Shown: positions 1 to 11,540 of the stretch, in pieces
How the letters are laid out: each line of letters opens with the position of its first letter
How positions within the stretch are numbered: the first letter of the stretch is position 1
NCBI GenBank assembly: GCA_944474755.1
Contig: OX104122.1
Coordinates: 1,172,751-1,236,750, forward strand
Source: Limnoperna fortunei
Taxonomy: Eukaryota; Mollusca; Bivalvia; Mytilida; Modiolidae
DNA: 64,000 bases
Direction: 5' to 3'
Program-made: the position numbers and the translations under genes
The notes under the pieces: generated by a model
What the model saw: only the letters and a program-made list of their open reading frames with translations
Told to the model about the DNA's origin: nothing
Database searches by the model: none

Positions 1-3000
1 GGACCCTGGTAATCAGAACATTGTGTTACTGTAGGACCTGGACTGCAGGACCCTGGTAATCAGAACATTGTGTTACTGTAGGGACGGGATTGCAGGACCC
101 TGGTAATCAGAACATTGTGTTACTGTAGGACCTGGACAGCAGGACCCTGGTACTAAGAACATTGTGTTACTGTAGGACCTGGACAGCAGGACCCTGGTAA
201 TCAGAACATTGTGTTACTGTAGGACCTGGACTGCAGGACCCTGGTAATCAGAACATTGTGTTACTTTAGGGACTGGACTACAGGACCCTGGTAATCAGAA
301 CATTGTGTTACTGTAGGGACGGCACTGCAGGGCCCTGGTAATCAGAACATTGTGTTACTGTAGGGACGGCACTGCAGGACCCTGGTAATCAGAACATTGT
401 GTTACTGTAGGGACGGGATTGCAGGACCCTGGTAGTCAGAACATTGTGTTACTGTAGGGACGGGATTGCAGGACCCTGGTAATCAGAACATTGTGTTACT
501 GTAGGGACGGGATTGCAGGACCCTGGTAGTCAAAACATTGTGTTACTGTAGGGACGGCACTGCAGGACCCTGGTAGTCAAAACATTGTGTTACTGTAGGG
601 ACGGCACTGCAGGGCCCTGGTAATCAGAACATTGTGTTACTGTAGGGACGGCACTGCAGGACACTGGTAATCAGAACATTGTGTTACTGTAGGGACGGCA
701 CTGCAGGGCCCTGGTAATCAGAACATTGTGTTACTGTAGGGACGGCACTGCAGGACCCTGGTAATCAGAACATTGTGTTACTGTAGGGACTGGACTACAG
801 GACCCTGGTAATCAGAACATTGTGTTACTGTAGGGACGGCACTGCAGGGCCCTGGTAATCAGAACATTGTGTTACTGTAGGACCTGGACTGCAGGACCCT
901 GGTAATCAGAACATTGTGTTACTGTAGGGACTGGACTACAGGACCCTGGTAATCAGAACATTGTGTTACTGTAGGGACGGCACTGCAGGGCCCTGGTAAT
1001 CAGAACATTGTGTTACTGTAGGGACGGCACTGCAGGACCCTGGTAATCAGAACATTGTGTTACTGTAGGGACGGGATTGCAGGACCCTGGTAGTCAAAAC
1101 ATTGTGTTACTGTAGGGACGGGATTGCAGGACCCTGGTAATCAGAACATTGTGTTACTGTAGGGACGGGATTGCAGGACCCTGGTAGTCAAAACATTGTG
1201 TTACTGTAGGGACGGCACTGCAGGACCCTGGTAGTCAAAACATTGTGTTACTGTAGGGACGGCACTGCAGGACCCTGGTAATCAGAACATTGTGTTACTG
1301 TAGGGACGGGATTGCAGGACCCTGGTAATCAGAACATTGTGTTACTGTAGGGACGGGATTGCAGGACCCTGGTAATCAGAACATTGTGTTACTGTAGGGA
1401 CGGGATTGCAGGACCCTGGTAGTCAAAACATTGTGTTACTGTAGGGACGGCACTGCAGGGCCCTGGTAATCAGAACATTGTGTTACTGTAGGGACGGCAC
1501 TGCAGGACCCTGGTAATCAGAACATTGTGTTACTGTAGGGACTGGACTACAGGACCCTGGTAATCAGAAAATTGTGTTACTGTAGGGGCGGGACTGCATG
1601 ACCCTGGTATTCAGAACATTGTGTTACTGTAGGGACGGGATTGCAGGACCCTGGTAATCAGAACATTGGGTTACTGTAGGGGCGGGACTACAGGACCCTG
1701 GTAATCAGAACATTGTGTAACTGTAGGGACGGCACTGCAGGACCCTGGTAATCAGAACATTGTGTTACTGTAGGACCTGGACTGCAGGACCCTGGTAATC
1801 AGAACATTGTGTTACTGTAGGGACGGCACTGCAGGGCCCTGGTACTCAGAACATTGTGTTACTGTAGGGACGGCACTGCAGGACCCTGGTAATCAGAACA
1901 TTGTGTTACTGTAGGGACGGCACTGCAGGACCCTGGTAATCAGAACATTGTGTTACTGTAGGGACGGCACTGCAGGACCCTGGTAATCAGAACATTGTGT
2001 TACTGTAGGGACGGGACTGCAGGACCCTGGTACTCAGAACATTGTGTTACTGTAGGACCTGGACTGCAGGACCCTGGTAATCAGAACATTGTGTTACTGT
2101 AGGACCTGGACTGCAGGACCCTGGTAATCAGAACATTGTGTTACTGTAGGGACGGGATTGCAGGACCCTGGTAATCAGAACATTGTGTTACTGTAGGACC
2201 TGGACAGCAGGACCCTGGTACTCAGAACATTGTGTTACTGTAGGACCTGGACAGCAGGACCCTGGTAATCAGAACATTGTGTTACTGTAGGACCTGGACT
2301 GCAGGACCCTGGTAATCAGAACATTGTGTTACTGTAGGGACTGGACTACAGGACCCTGGTAATCAGAACATTGTGTTACTGTAGGGACGGCACTGCAGGG
2401 CCCTGGTAATCAGAACATTGTGTTACTGTAGGGACGGCACTGCAGGACCCTGGTAATCAGAACATTGTGTTACTGTAGGGACGGGATTGCAGGACCCTGG
2501 TAGTCAAAACATTGTGTTACTGTAGGGACGGGATTGCAGGACCCTGGTAATCAGAACATTGTGTTACTGTAGGGACGGGATTGCAGGACCCTGGTAGTCA
2601 AAACATTGTGTTACTGTAGGGACGGCACTGCAGGACCCTGGTAGTCAAAACATTGTGTTACTGTAGGGACGGCACTGCAGGGCCCTGGTAATCAGAACAT
2701 TGTGTTACTGTAGGGACGGCACTGCAGGACACTGGTAATCAGAACATTGTGTTACTGTAGGGACGGCACTGCAGGGCCCTGGTAATCAGAACATTGTGTT
2801 ACTGTAGGGACGGCACTGCAGGGCCCTGGTACTCAGAACATTGTGTTACTGTAGGGACGGCACTGCAGGACCCTGGTAATCAGAACATTGTGTTACTGTA
2901 GGGACGGCACTGCAGGACCCTGGTAATCAGAACATTGTGTTACTGTAGGGACGGCACTGCAGGACCCTGGTAATCAGAACATTGTGTTACTGTAGGGACG

Positions 3001-6000
3001 GGACTGCAGGACCCTGGTACTCAGAACATTGTGTTACTGTAGGACCTGGACTGCAGGACCCTGGTAATCAGAACATTGTGTTACTGTAGGACCTGGACTG
3101 CATGACCCTGGTAATCAGAACATTGTGTTACTGTAGGGACGGGATTGCAGGACCCTGGTAATCAGAACATTGTGTTACTGTAGGACCTGGACAGCAGGAC
3201 CCTGGTACTCAGAACATTGTGTTACTGTAGGACCTGGACAGCAGGACCCTGGTAATCAGAACATTGTGTTACTGTAGGACCTGGACTGCAGGACCCTGGT
3301 AATCAGAACATTGTGTTACTGTAGGGACTGGACTACAGGACCCTGGTAATCAGAACATTGTGTTACTGTAGGGACGGCACTGCAGGACCCTGGTAATCAG
3401 AACATTGTGTTACTGTAGGGACGGCACTGCAGGACCCTGGTAATCAGAACATTGTGTTACTGTAGGGACGGGATTGCAGGACCCTGGTAGTCAAAACATT
3501 GTGTTACTGTAGGGACGGGATTGCAGGACCCTGGTAATCAGAACATTGTGTTACTGTAGGGACGGGATTGCAGGACCCTGGTAGTCAAAACATTGTGTTA
3601 CTGTAGGGACGGGATTGCAGGACCCTGGTAGTCAAAACATTGTGTTACTGTAGGGACGGCACTGCAGGGCCCTGGTAATCAGAACATTGTGTTACTGTAG
3701 GGACGGCACTGCAGGACACTGGTAATCAGAACATTGTGTTACTGTAGGGACGGCACTGCAGGGCCCTGGTAATCAGAACATTGTGTTACTGTAGGGACGG
3801 CACTGCAGGACCCTGGTAATCAGAACATTGTGTTACTGTAGGGACTGGACTACAGGACCCTGGTAATCAGAACATTGTGTTACTGTAGGGACGGCACTGC
3901 AGGGCCCTGGTAATCAGAACATTGTGTTACTGTAGGACCTGGACTGCAGGACCCTGGTAATCAGAACATTGTGTTACTGTAGGGACTGGACTACAGGACC
4001 CTGGTAATCAGAACATTGTGTTACTGTAGGGACGGCACTGCAGGGCCCTGGTAATCAGAACATTGTGTTACTGTAGGGACGGCACTGCAGGACCCTGGTA
4101 ATCAGAACATTGTGTTACTGTAGGGACGGGATTGCAGGACCCTGGTAGTCAAAACATTGTGTTACTGTAGGGACGGGATTGCAGGACCCTGGTAATCAGA
4201 ACATTGTGTTACTGTAGGGACGGGATTGCAGGACCCTGGTAGTCAAAACATTGTGTTACTGTAGGGACGGCACTGCAGGACCCTGGTAGTCAAAACATTG
4301 TGTTACTGTAGGGACGGCACTGCAGGACCCTGGTAATCAGAACATTGTGTTACTGTAGGGACGGGATTGCAGGACCCTGGTAGTCAAAACATTGTGTTAC
4401 TGTAGGGACGGGATTGCAGGACCCTGGTAATCAGAACATTGTGTTACTGTAGGGACGGGATTGCAGGACCCTGGTAGTCAAAACATTGTGTTACTGTAGG
4501 GACGGCACTGCAGGGCCCTGGTAATCAGAACATTGTGTTACTGTAGGGACGGCACTGCAGGACCCTGGTAATCAGAACATTGTGTTACTGTAGGGACTGG
4601 ACTACAGGACCCTGGTAATCAGAAAATTGTGTTACTGTAGGGGCGGGACTGCATGACCCTGGTATTCAGAACATTGTGTTACTGTAGGGACGGGATTGCA
4701 GGACCCTGGTAATCAGAACATTGGGTTACTGTAGGGACGGCACTGCAGGACCCTGGTAATCAGAACATTGTGTTACTGTAGGGAACGGACTGCAGGACCC
4801 TGGTATTCAGAACATTGTGTTACTGTAGGGACTGGACTGCATGACCCTGGTAATCAGAACATCGTGTTACTGTAGGGACGGGACTGCAGGACCCTGGTAG
4901 TTAGAACATTGTGTTACTGTAGGGACGGCACTGCAGGACCCTGGTAGTCAGAACATTGTGTTACTGTAGGGACTGGACTGCAGGACCCTGGTATTCAGAA
5001 CATTGTGTTACTGTAGGGACGGGACTGCAGAACCCTGGTAGTCAGAACATTGTGTTACTGTAGGGGCGGGACTGCAGGACCCTGGTAGTCAGAACATTGT
5101 GTTACTGTAGGACCTGGACTGCAGGACACTGGTAATCAGAATATTGTGTTACTGTAGGGACGGGACTGCAGGACTCTGGTATTCAGAACATTGTGTTACT
5201 ATAGGGACGGCACTGCAGGACCCTGGTATTCAGAACATTGTGTTACTGTAGGACCTGGATTGCAGGACCCTGGTAATCAGAACATTGTGTTACTGTAGGG
5301 ACGGCACTGCATGACCCTGGTATTCAGAACATTGTGTTACTGTAGGGACGGCACTGCAGGACCCTGGTATTCAGAACATTGTGTTACTGTAGGGACGGCA
5401 CTGCAGGACCCTGGTATTCAGAACATTGTGTTACTGTAGGGACGGCACTGCAGGACCCTGGTAATCAGAACATTGTGTTACTGTAGGGACGGCACTGCAG
5501 GGCCCTGGTATTCAGAACATTGTGTAACTGTAGGGACGGCACTGCAGGACCCTGGTAATCAGAACATTGTGTTACTGTAGGGACGGGACTGCAGGACTCT
5601 GGTATTCAGAACATTGTGTTACTGTATGGACGGAACTGCAGGACCCTGGTACTCAGAACATTGTGTTACTGTAGGGGCGGGACTGCAGGACCCTGGTAAT
5701 CAGAACATTGTGTTACTGTAGGGACGGCACTGCAGGACCCTGGTAATCAGAACATTGTGTTACTGTAGGGACTGGACTACAGGACAATGGTAATCAGAAC
5801 ATTGTGTTACTGTAGGGGCGGGACTACAGGACCCTGGTATTCAGAACATTGTGTTACTGTAGGGGCGGGACTGCAGGACCCTGGTAATCAGAACATTGTG
5901 TTACTGTAGGGGCGGGACTGCAGGACCCTGGTATTCAGAACATTGTGTTACTGTAGGGGCGGGACTACAGGACCCTGGTAATCAGAACATTGTGTTACTG

Positions 6001-6590
6001 TAGGGACGGCACTGCAGGACCCTGGTACTCAGAACATTGTGTTACTGTAGGGACTGGACTGCAGGACCCTGGTAATCAGAACATTGTGTTACTGTAGGGG
6101 CGGGACTGCAGGACCCTGGTATTCAGAACATTGTGTTACTGTAGGGACGGGACTGCAGGACCCTGGTACTCAGAACATTGTGTTACTGTAGGGACTGGAC
6201 TGCAGACCCTGGTAATCAGAAAATTGTGTTACTGTAGGGACTGGACTGCAGGACCCTGGTAATCAGAAAATTGTGTTACTGTAAGGACACCACTGCAGGG
6301 CCCTGATAATCATAACATTGTGTTACTGTAGGGACGGGACTGCAGGACCCTGGTAGTCAAAACATTGTGTTACTGTAGGGACTGGACTGCAGGACCCTGG
6401 TATTCAGACTGCAGGACTCTGGTAATAAGAACATTGTGTTACTGAAGGGACGGGACTGCAGGACCCTGGTAATCAAAACATTGTGTTACTGTAGGGACAG
6501 GACTGCAGGCCCTGGTAGTGTGAACATTGTGTTACTGTAGGGACGGGACTGCAGACCCTGGTAGTCAGAACAAAAGTGTTACAAAAGGGA
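1..6590. repeat. 47-bp satellite array, about 140 copies, left edge open
   Basis: A 47-bp monomer with core TAATCAGAACATTGTG is repeated head to tail from base 1. The array therefore continues outside the window. Monomers differ mainly in the block after CTGTAGG (forms with acctggact, gacggcact, gacgggatt, gactggact, gggcgggact) and in the triplet after CTGGTA. Most units end in CTGCAGG, so a PstI-type site recurs every 47 bp. Rare variants recur at fixed distances. The GGACACTGG variant is at 659, 2727 and 3714, and the TGGACAGC/TACT pair at 151, 2219 and 3206. These shifts are 2068 bp (44 units) and 987 bp (21 units). From about 4735 rightward monomers are more diverged, and the array decays between about 6400 and 6610. 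No ORF of note. Confidence 0.97.
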
Positions 6591-8132
6591 AGGACTTTAG
6601 GACCTCGGTAGCCATTGATCGTATTCGCTGTGTAGAAATCACCTAATAGTTCAGCTTTATTGCATAATGTTCTCATGTGCTCGTGTGATTCAAAGGCTCG
6701 TGTGGGATTTTTCTGTTAAATTTCCTCAAATGAAATGTGATACAGCTGTGTATTATATTACTCTATTCAACAATCTGTTTGAGTCTGTATTCCTGTTATC
6801 CTTTATGGCGCCTCAAAGAAATAAGAAAATGGAATTCTATAATTGTCACTTGTCACACTATACCAAATGATATTTATTTGACTCGAAAATCTATTAATTA
6901 TAGGATAGAAAAAAGAAGTGCGCCCAACCATAAGTAATAATATTGACTGAAGTTGAGGAGCCCAGACCCGAAATGGGATAATTATACTCCACTACTCTTA
7001 CATATGACAAGTTGACTAATTCAGGCTACAGATTGATTTGCTATCATTAGCAATTTATTTAGCATTTTCCATTACACATTTGTGTTCGGAGTCATGCCTC
7101 TACTCCAAGATCAGGACTAAATAATACCGTTCTATTATAATATTATTCTAGAAAATACTTTATACAAAAATTTGAGTTTTTTATCTTTTGATGACATAGT
7201 TTAGTTTTCTACACTAAAATTATGTATAATTAAGATAAGTCGTTTTCATTGTATTTGTTCGTCTGCACCCTTCTTCTTTACGATGGTAAGTGCCTATATA
7301 TAACGAATTTGTTTATTGATTTAAATTAAGCATGGTACACAAACTGTTTTAATTTAAAATTACAACAATTACTGCTTGGTTTGTCATTAATCAATTCCTT
7401 AAACAATGTTCTTAATCGCATAAAATTGCTTTGTGATCGACCAGTATCTCATTAAACAGCCATTCTTAGGCAACCAACAGACGACAACACTCTCAAAAGT
7501 TATGGTAATTAAGGAAACGTCGTTGGAACAAACATGAACATGTCTCGAACTAAGGAGGCTAATTAGTAAGATTCAAAAACTGAAAATAAACAAAGCATGT
7601 TAAAAATTATATGGTACGCAAAGCAACCCGTATATGAACTATAGTGATGAACAAAAATTAGTACTAATAGAGAGAAACCTACCAACATGCCATGTCACAA
7701 AGTCTAAATTATATTACATTTCTAAATGTTCCTACTTTCTTAACCTTATATAAAGACAAAGTTTGTGACAAAATAAAATATTCTTTGATTATATAAAATT
7801 TGTAAATAGCGTTTGATGATTGGATTCTTCATCATTAAGGCAATATTTATGTTGTCTTTTTTCTAGACACTTAATGATGTCATTAATTAAAATGGGAAAA
7901 CGTCAAACAACAAAATTGACTTCGGCAAGTGCAACGTTCCGCAAATGTAAATAAGTAGGTCAGTCACACATAATAAGTAGGTCAGTTACAAGTATGAATC
8001 ATGGCAGTATAAAAGACACCTTACTATTCAACTGAATTTAGACCATCCGACCAAGGGCATAAGGTTGTTGGCGCAGGACGTAAAAAACTCCCCAAGTCAT
8101 GTCAACAGAATTTAGTCGTTAAATTGTTTTTC
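6591..8132. other. AT-rich intergenic DNA without a supported gene
   Basis: About 1.5 kb of unique AT-rich sequence. The short ORFs here (up to 72 codons) have no recognisable composition or motif. An ATG directly followed by a donor-like GTAAGT occurs near 7284, and a pyrimidine-rich TTTTTTCTAG acceptor-like site near 7866, but no open exon connects them. From about 8040 GC content rises as the next repeats begin. Confidence 0.6.
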
Positions 8133-8339
8133 GACCAGGTTATACTAAACAGCTACTCGGAACATCTCAATTGTCGTCTCCGACCATGGTATACTAGACA
8201 GCTACTCGGAACATCGCAATTGTCGTCTCCGAACCTGCATGGTATACTTGACAGCTACTCGGAACATCGCAATTGTCGTCTCCGACCATGGTATACTAGA
8301 CAGCTACTCGGAACATCGCAATTGTCGTCTCCGAGCCTG
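8133..8339. repeat. Four-copy 49-bp minisatellite
   Basis: Four near-identical units of about 49 bp carry the core CAGCTACTCGGAACATCGCA followed by a GTCGTCTCC end. The third unit has a 4-bp insertion (TGCA) before ATGGTATAC. A 72-codon plus-strand ORF spans the array but merely follows the repeat and has no recognisable domain. Confidence 0.9.
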
Positions 8340-8560
8340 TGAATCACAGAAAGCAGTATCTACACTTATAATGCCAGTAATGCGGTACAACGGCTGAACG
8401 TCTACGTTCTGGCCGACCTAGAATCAAATCAGCAGCACCGGGTCGCTACCGCGTAGTATACCCGAGAAACCGGACCATGACAGCAACAGAAACAGCGTCA
8501 GATGTCTCAGGTCAAGATAAACATCGGCACAGACAACTGAAACAATCTGCCTGAAAACAG
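8340..8560. other. GC-richer spacer between two minisatellites
   Basis: About 220 bp of higher-GC sequence links the 49-bp and 100-bp arrays. A 63-codon minus-strand ORF (8424-8615) starts inside the first 100-bp unit. It has no recognisable motif, so I do not call it a gene. The block could be the flank of an old mobile element; no terminal repeats were seen. Confidence 0.4.
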
Positions 8561-9960
8561 CTAACTCGCCAAACGTCCTGACTTTGTCCTGTGTTGACAT
8601 ATCTGACCCTTGCAAGTCGATGACAGTGTTAAAACGCCCTGCAGCATCGACTCACGGTAAGTAACGCGCCAAACGTCCTGACTTTGTCCTGTGTTGACAT
8701 ATCTGACCCTTGAAAGTCGATGACAGTGTTAAGACGCCCTGCACCATCGACTCACGGTAAGTAACGCGCCAAACGTCCTGACTTTGTCCTGTTTTGACAT
8801 ATCTGACCCTTGCAAGTCGATGACAGTGTTAAAACGCCCTGCAGCATCGACTCACGGTAAGTAACGCGCCAAACGTCCTGACTTTGTCCTGTGTTGACAT
8901 ATCTGACCCTTGCAAAGCGATGACAGTGTTAAAACGCCCTGCAGCATCGACTCACGGTAAGTAACGCGCCAAACGTCCTGACTTTGTCCTGTGTTGACAT
9001 ATCTGACCCTTGCAAGCCGATGACAGTGTTAAAACGCCCTGCAGCATCGACTTACGGTAAGTAACGCGCCAAACGTCCTGACTTTGTCCTGTGTTGACAT
9101 ATCTGACCCTTGCAAGTCGATGACAGTGTTAAAACGCCCTGCAGCATCGACTCACGGTAAGTAACGCGCCAAACGTCCTGACTTTGTCCTGTGTTGACAT
9201 ATCTGACCCTTGCAAGTCGATGACAGTGTTAAAACGCCCTGCAGCATCGACTCACGGTAAGTAACGCGCCAAACGTCCTGACTTTGTCCTGTGTTGACAT
9301 ATCTGACCCTTGCAAGTCGATGACAGTGTTAAGACGCCCTGCAGCATCGACTCACGGTAAGTAACGCGCCAAACGTCCTGACTTTGTCCTGTGTTGACAT
9401 ATCTGACCCTTGCAAGTCGATGACAGTGTTAAAACGCCCTGCAGCATCGACTCACGGTAAGTAACGCGCCAAACGTCCTGACTTTGTCCTGTGTTGACAT
9501 ATCTGACCCTTGCAAGTCGATGACAGTGTTAAAACGCCCTGCAGCATCGACTCACGGTAAGTAACGCGCCAAACGTCCTGACTTTGTCCTGTGTTGACAT
9601 ATCTGACCCTTGCAAGTCGATGACAGTGTTAAGACGCCCTGCAGCATCGACTCACGGTAAGTAACGCGCCAAACGTCCTGACTTTGTCCTGTGTTGACAT
9701 ATCTGACCCTTGCAAGTCGATGACAGTGTTAAAACGCCCTGCAGCATCGACTCACGGTAAGTAACGCGCCAAACGTCCTGACTTTGTCCTGTGTTGACAT
9801 ATCTGACCCTTGCAAGTCGATGACAGTGTTAAAACGCCCTGCAGCATCGACTCACGGTAAGTAACGCGCCAAACGTCCTGACTTTGTCCTGTGTTGACAT
9901 ATCTGACCCTTGCAAGTCGATGACAGTGTTAAGACGCCCTGCAGCATCGACTCACGGTAA
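8561..9960. repeat. Fourteen units of exactly 100 bp
   Basis: Fourteen monomers start at 8561, 8661 and so on to 9861, each exactly 100 bp and almost identical. Each carries an 8-bp inverted repeat, AGTCGATG and CATCGACT, separated by about 20 bp, which could form a small stem. Unit ends read CACGGTAAGTAACG, which contains a strong 5' splice-site-like GGTAAGT. The variant AAGACGCCC (for AAAACGCCC) is at 9331, 9631 and 9931, so the last nine units are three copies of a 300-bp trimer. This indicates recent trimer-wise amplification. Stem variants (AAAGCGATG, AAGCCGATG) occur only among the older left units. Confidence 0.97.
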
Positions 9961-10054
9961 GTGTCAGATAGTTCAACACAGGTTCTTGTTTGTATATACG
10001 TCTATAAATCAAGACCAACACTGTTAAAATGTTTAACACTGTCAAATTTTTGCG
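9961..10054. other. Short unique spacer
   Basis: Unique AT-rich sequence between the 100-bp array and the tRNA-like element. No feature seen. Confidence 0.5.
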
Positions 10055-10150
10055 TTCCCTCAGCGGGTTTCGAACTCACACCGTTGTGACACTGTGGCAC
10101 CAATTCGCTTGCACTATGTCCAGCGGTCTAGACCCCTGGGCCAAATCCGC
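10055..10150 (-). mobile_element. tRNA-derived SINE head (fragment)
   Basis: On the minus strand this stretch has the layout of a tRNA-like promoter. A box-B-like GTGAGTTCGAAACCCGC lies about 35 nt downstream of an A-box-like AGTGCAAGCGAATTGG. It is followed by GCTGAGGGAACGC and an A-rich run, as in tRNA-derived SINEs. No 3' tail or target duplication was found, so it is probably a truncated copy. It is too diverged in the acceptor and D regions to be a functional tRNA gene. Confidence 0.45.
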
Positions 10151-10412
10151 TATATAAAATATTACTTCATTAACCGGGGTGAATCATAGACATAGACATA
10201 GTACATGTGTACTAGCGTGTGACGATGGAATTGTCGTAACCAATACGTATTAATTTGACAGTAATCTAATTCTGCATTTTTGTATATATTATATAGGATG
10301 ACAAAGTTACTGTCATACCGTCACAGTAAGTAAATTATATACAAACGTCTAAGTATTGTGACAACCATATAATATCCAGCGGATTTCTGAAATATCAGAA
10401 ATACAGGGTTAA
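10151..10412. other. Unique AT-rich spacer
   Basis: Unique sequence with a short near-dyad around 10310 (TTACTGTCATACCGTCACAGTAA) but no gene or element boundary. Confidence 0.4.
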
Positions 10413-10429
10413 TACACTGTAAAAATGAC

Positions 10430-10620
10430 GTTTAGAATTTAAACACCGTCAAAACATATTGAGATCAAAACATGTTTAGGAAAGTGTTTAAAATCTAAAC
10501 ACATGGGATATAAAACACTATGAATTCTAAACATGTTTAGAATTGAAACACGTTTTACTTGAAATATATTTATGTTGTTATTGAATTTATTGACGCTCAA
10601 CACTTGTAGAACACTTTCCT
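10430..10620. repeat. Left sub-terminal palindromic repeats of the TIR element
   Basis: At least six copies of a motif around GTTTAGAATCTAAACAC, in direct and inverted orientation, lie just inside the left end. They match the cluster at 13365-13490 near the right end. In CACTA-like elements such clusters bind the transposase; that role is inference here. Confidence 0.6.
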
Positions 10621-10754
10621 AAACACCTAAACACTTTTGGATACTTTGAACATAAATAGTCAGGATATAAAATAGACTTTGACTTATTTAAGCTGGCAAT
10701 TGATTGATCACTTGATATAGTTTGACAAATTTCAACGTGACCTTTAAATACATA

Positions 10755-10862
10755 CTGTATGTAAAACATGTACATGTACAAAGGATTTGACCTTTTTTCC
10801 ATTTTTATACTAAAATGGAAAAAAGGTCAAATCCTTTGTACATGTACATGTTTTACATACAG
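10755..10862. repeat. Perfect 51-bp inverted repeat with 6-nt loop
   Basis: The arms 10755-10805 and 10812-10862 are exact reverse complements over 51 bp, separated by TATACT. The arms contain the self-complementary ACATGTACATGT. Transcribed from either strand this would give a 108-nt hairpin with no mismatch, longer and more perfect than an animal pre-miRNA. Possible explanations are a fold-back MITE, an endo-siRNA hairpin source, or an assembly or replication snap-back. Two small opposing ORFs across it are by-products of the symmetry. Confidence 0.95.
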
Positions 10863-10873
10863 ACAAGAGGGGG

Positions 10874-11305
10874 CACTGCAGTGCACAGGCATTCGTTTCA
10901 TTAAAAAAAATATATCGACACACACTCCTTTTCCACAAGGTAAGAATGTAGAATCAGACCAGGTCTTGTTTCGATCAATTTTTCTCAATGAAAAAACTGA
11001 CACACAATTTCGATTCACTTACATCGTTCAATTCCTTAGATATATTTAATAAAGTGAGTGTAGTTTTGCTTCTTGAAATAACTATTTCTTATAGGAATCG
11101 TATGATTTTGTCAGTCGACAAAATAAGTTAAGACGTTGCACCTTTTACAACTGTTCCCAAACCAAGGTTAATCCATAGCGTACTATTAACAGGGAATCAG
11201 ACAGTACTGGATCCCTGCAAATAGTATGCTATTTATTTACCTTCATATGGGAACAGTTGTAAACGGTGAAACGTCTTAACTAGTTTTCGACTGTGCACTG
11301 CAGTG
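10874..11305. mobile_element. Nested short element with 15-bp inverted ends
   Basis: CACTGCAGTGCACAG (10874-10888) is repeated in exact inverted orientation at 11291-11305. The 432 bp between them include the fold-back at 11112-11293. The ends again begin CACTG, like the larger host element. No clear target duplication is visible (ggg on the left, ata on the right), so mobility is inferred from the ends alone. Confidence 0.4.
11112..11293. mobile_element. 182-bp fold-back MITE
   Basis: The arms 11112-11159 and 11248-11293 are inverted copies, about 48 bp long with a few mismatches. Both outer ends are the CAGTCGAC/CGACTG sequence. The middle continues the symmetry (GCGTACTATT with AATAGTATGC; CAGGGA with TCCCTG). 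Almost the whole 182 bp can therefore fold into one hairpin. There is no coding capacity. Confidence 0.6.
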
Positions 11306-11540
11306 ATATTTTTTACTGCATAGCTTCCCATTTGAACAGAATTTCATGTGTCGAATCAGTGGTTATTTTCCTACATGTACCTTACTATCTGTTTCATTTG
11401 CAAGATTAGTATTGTTTTATTTCCGTTATCATAAATTATTTGACACTGAAATTTTAAGATACCATGCAATTTGACTCTAGGATAGAGAAAAAAATAAGCT
11501 AAAATTGTCAAGCAATGAAAACTAGAATTAATCATTTCAG

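Noticed and set aside
8133..8339. Common origin of the 49-bp unit and the 47-bp satellite at 1-6590
   Set aside because: A stretch starting GACC-TGGTA is alike, but the rest does not align; similarity is within chance for short units.
10055..10150. Functional tRNA gene on the minus strand
   Set aside because: The B box is recognisable, but the acceptor and D stems do not pair and no anticodon loop can be fixed; a SINE head fits better.
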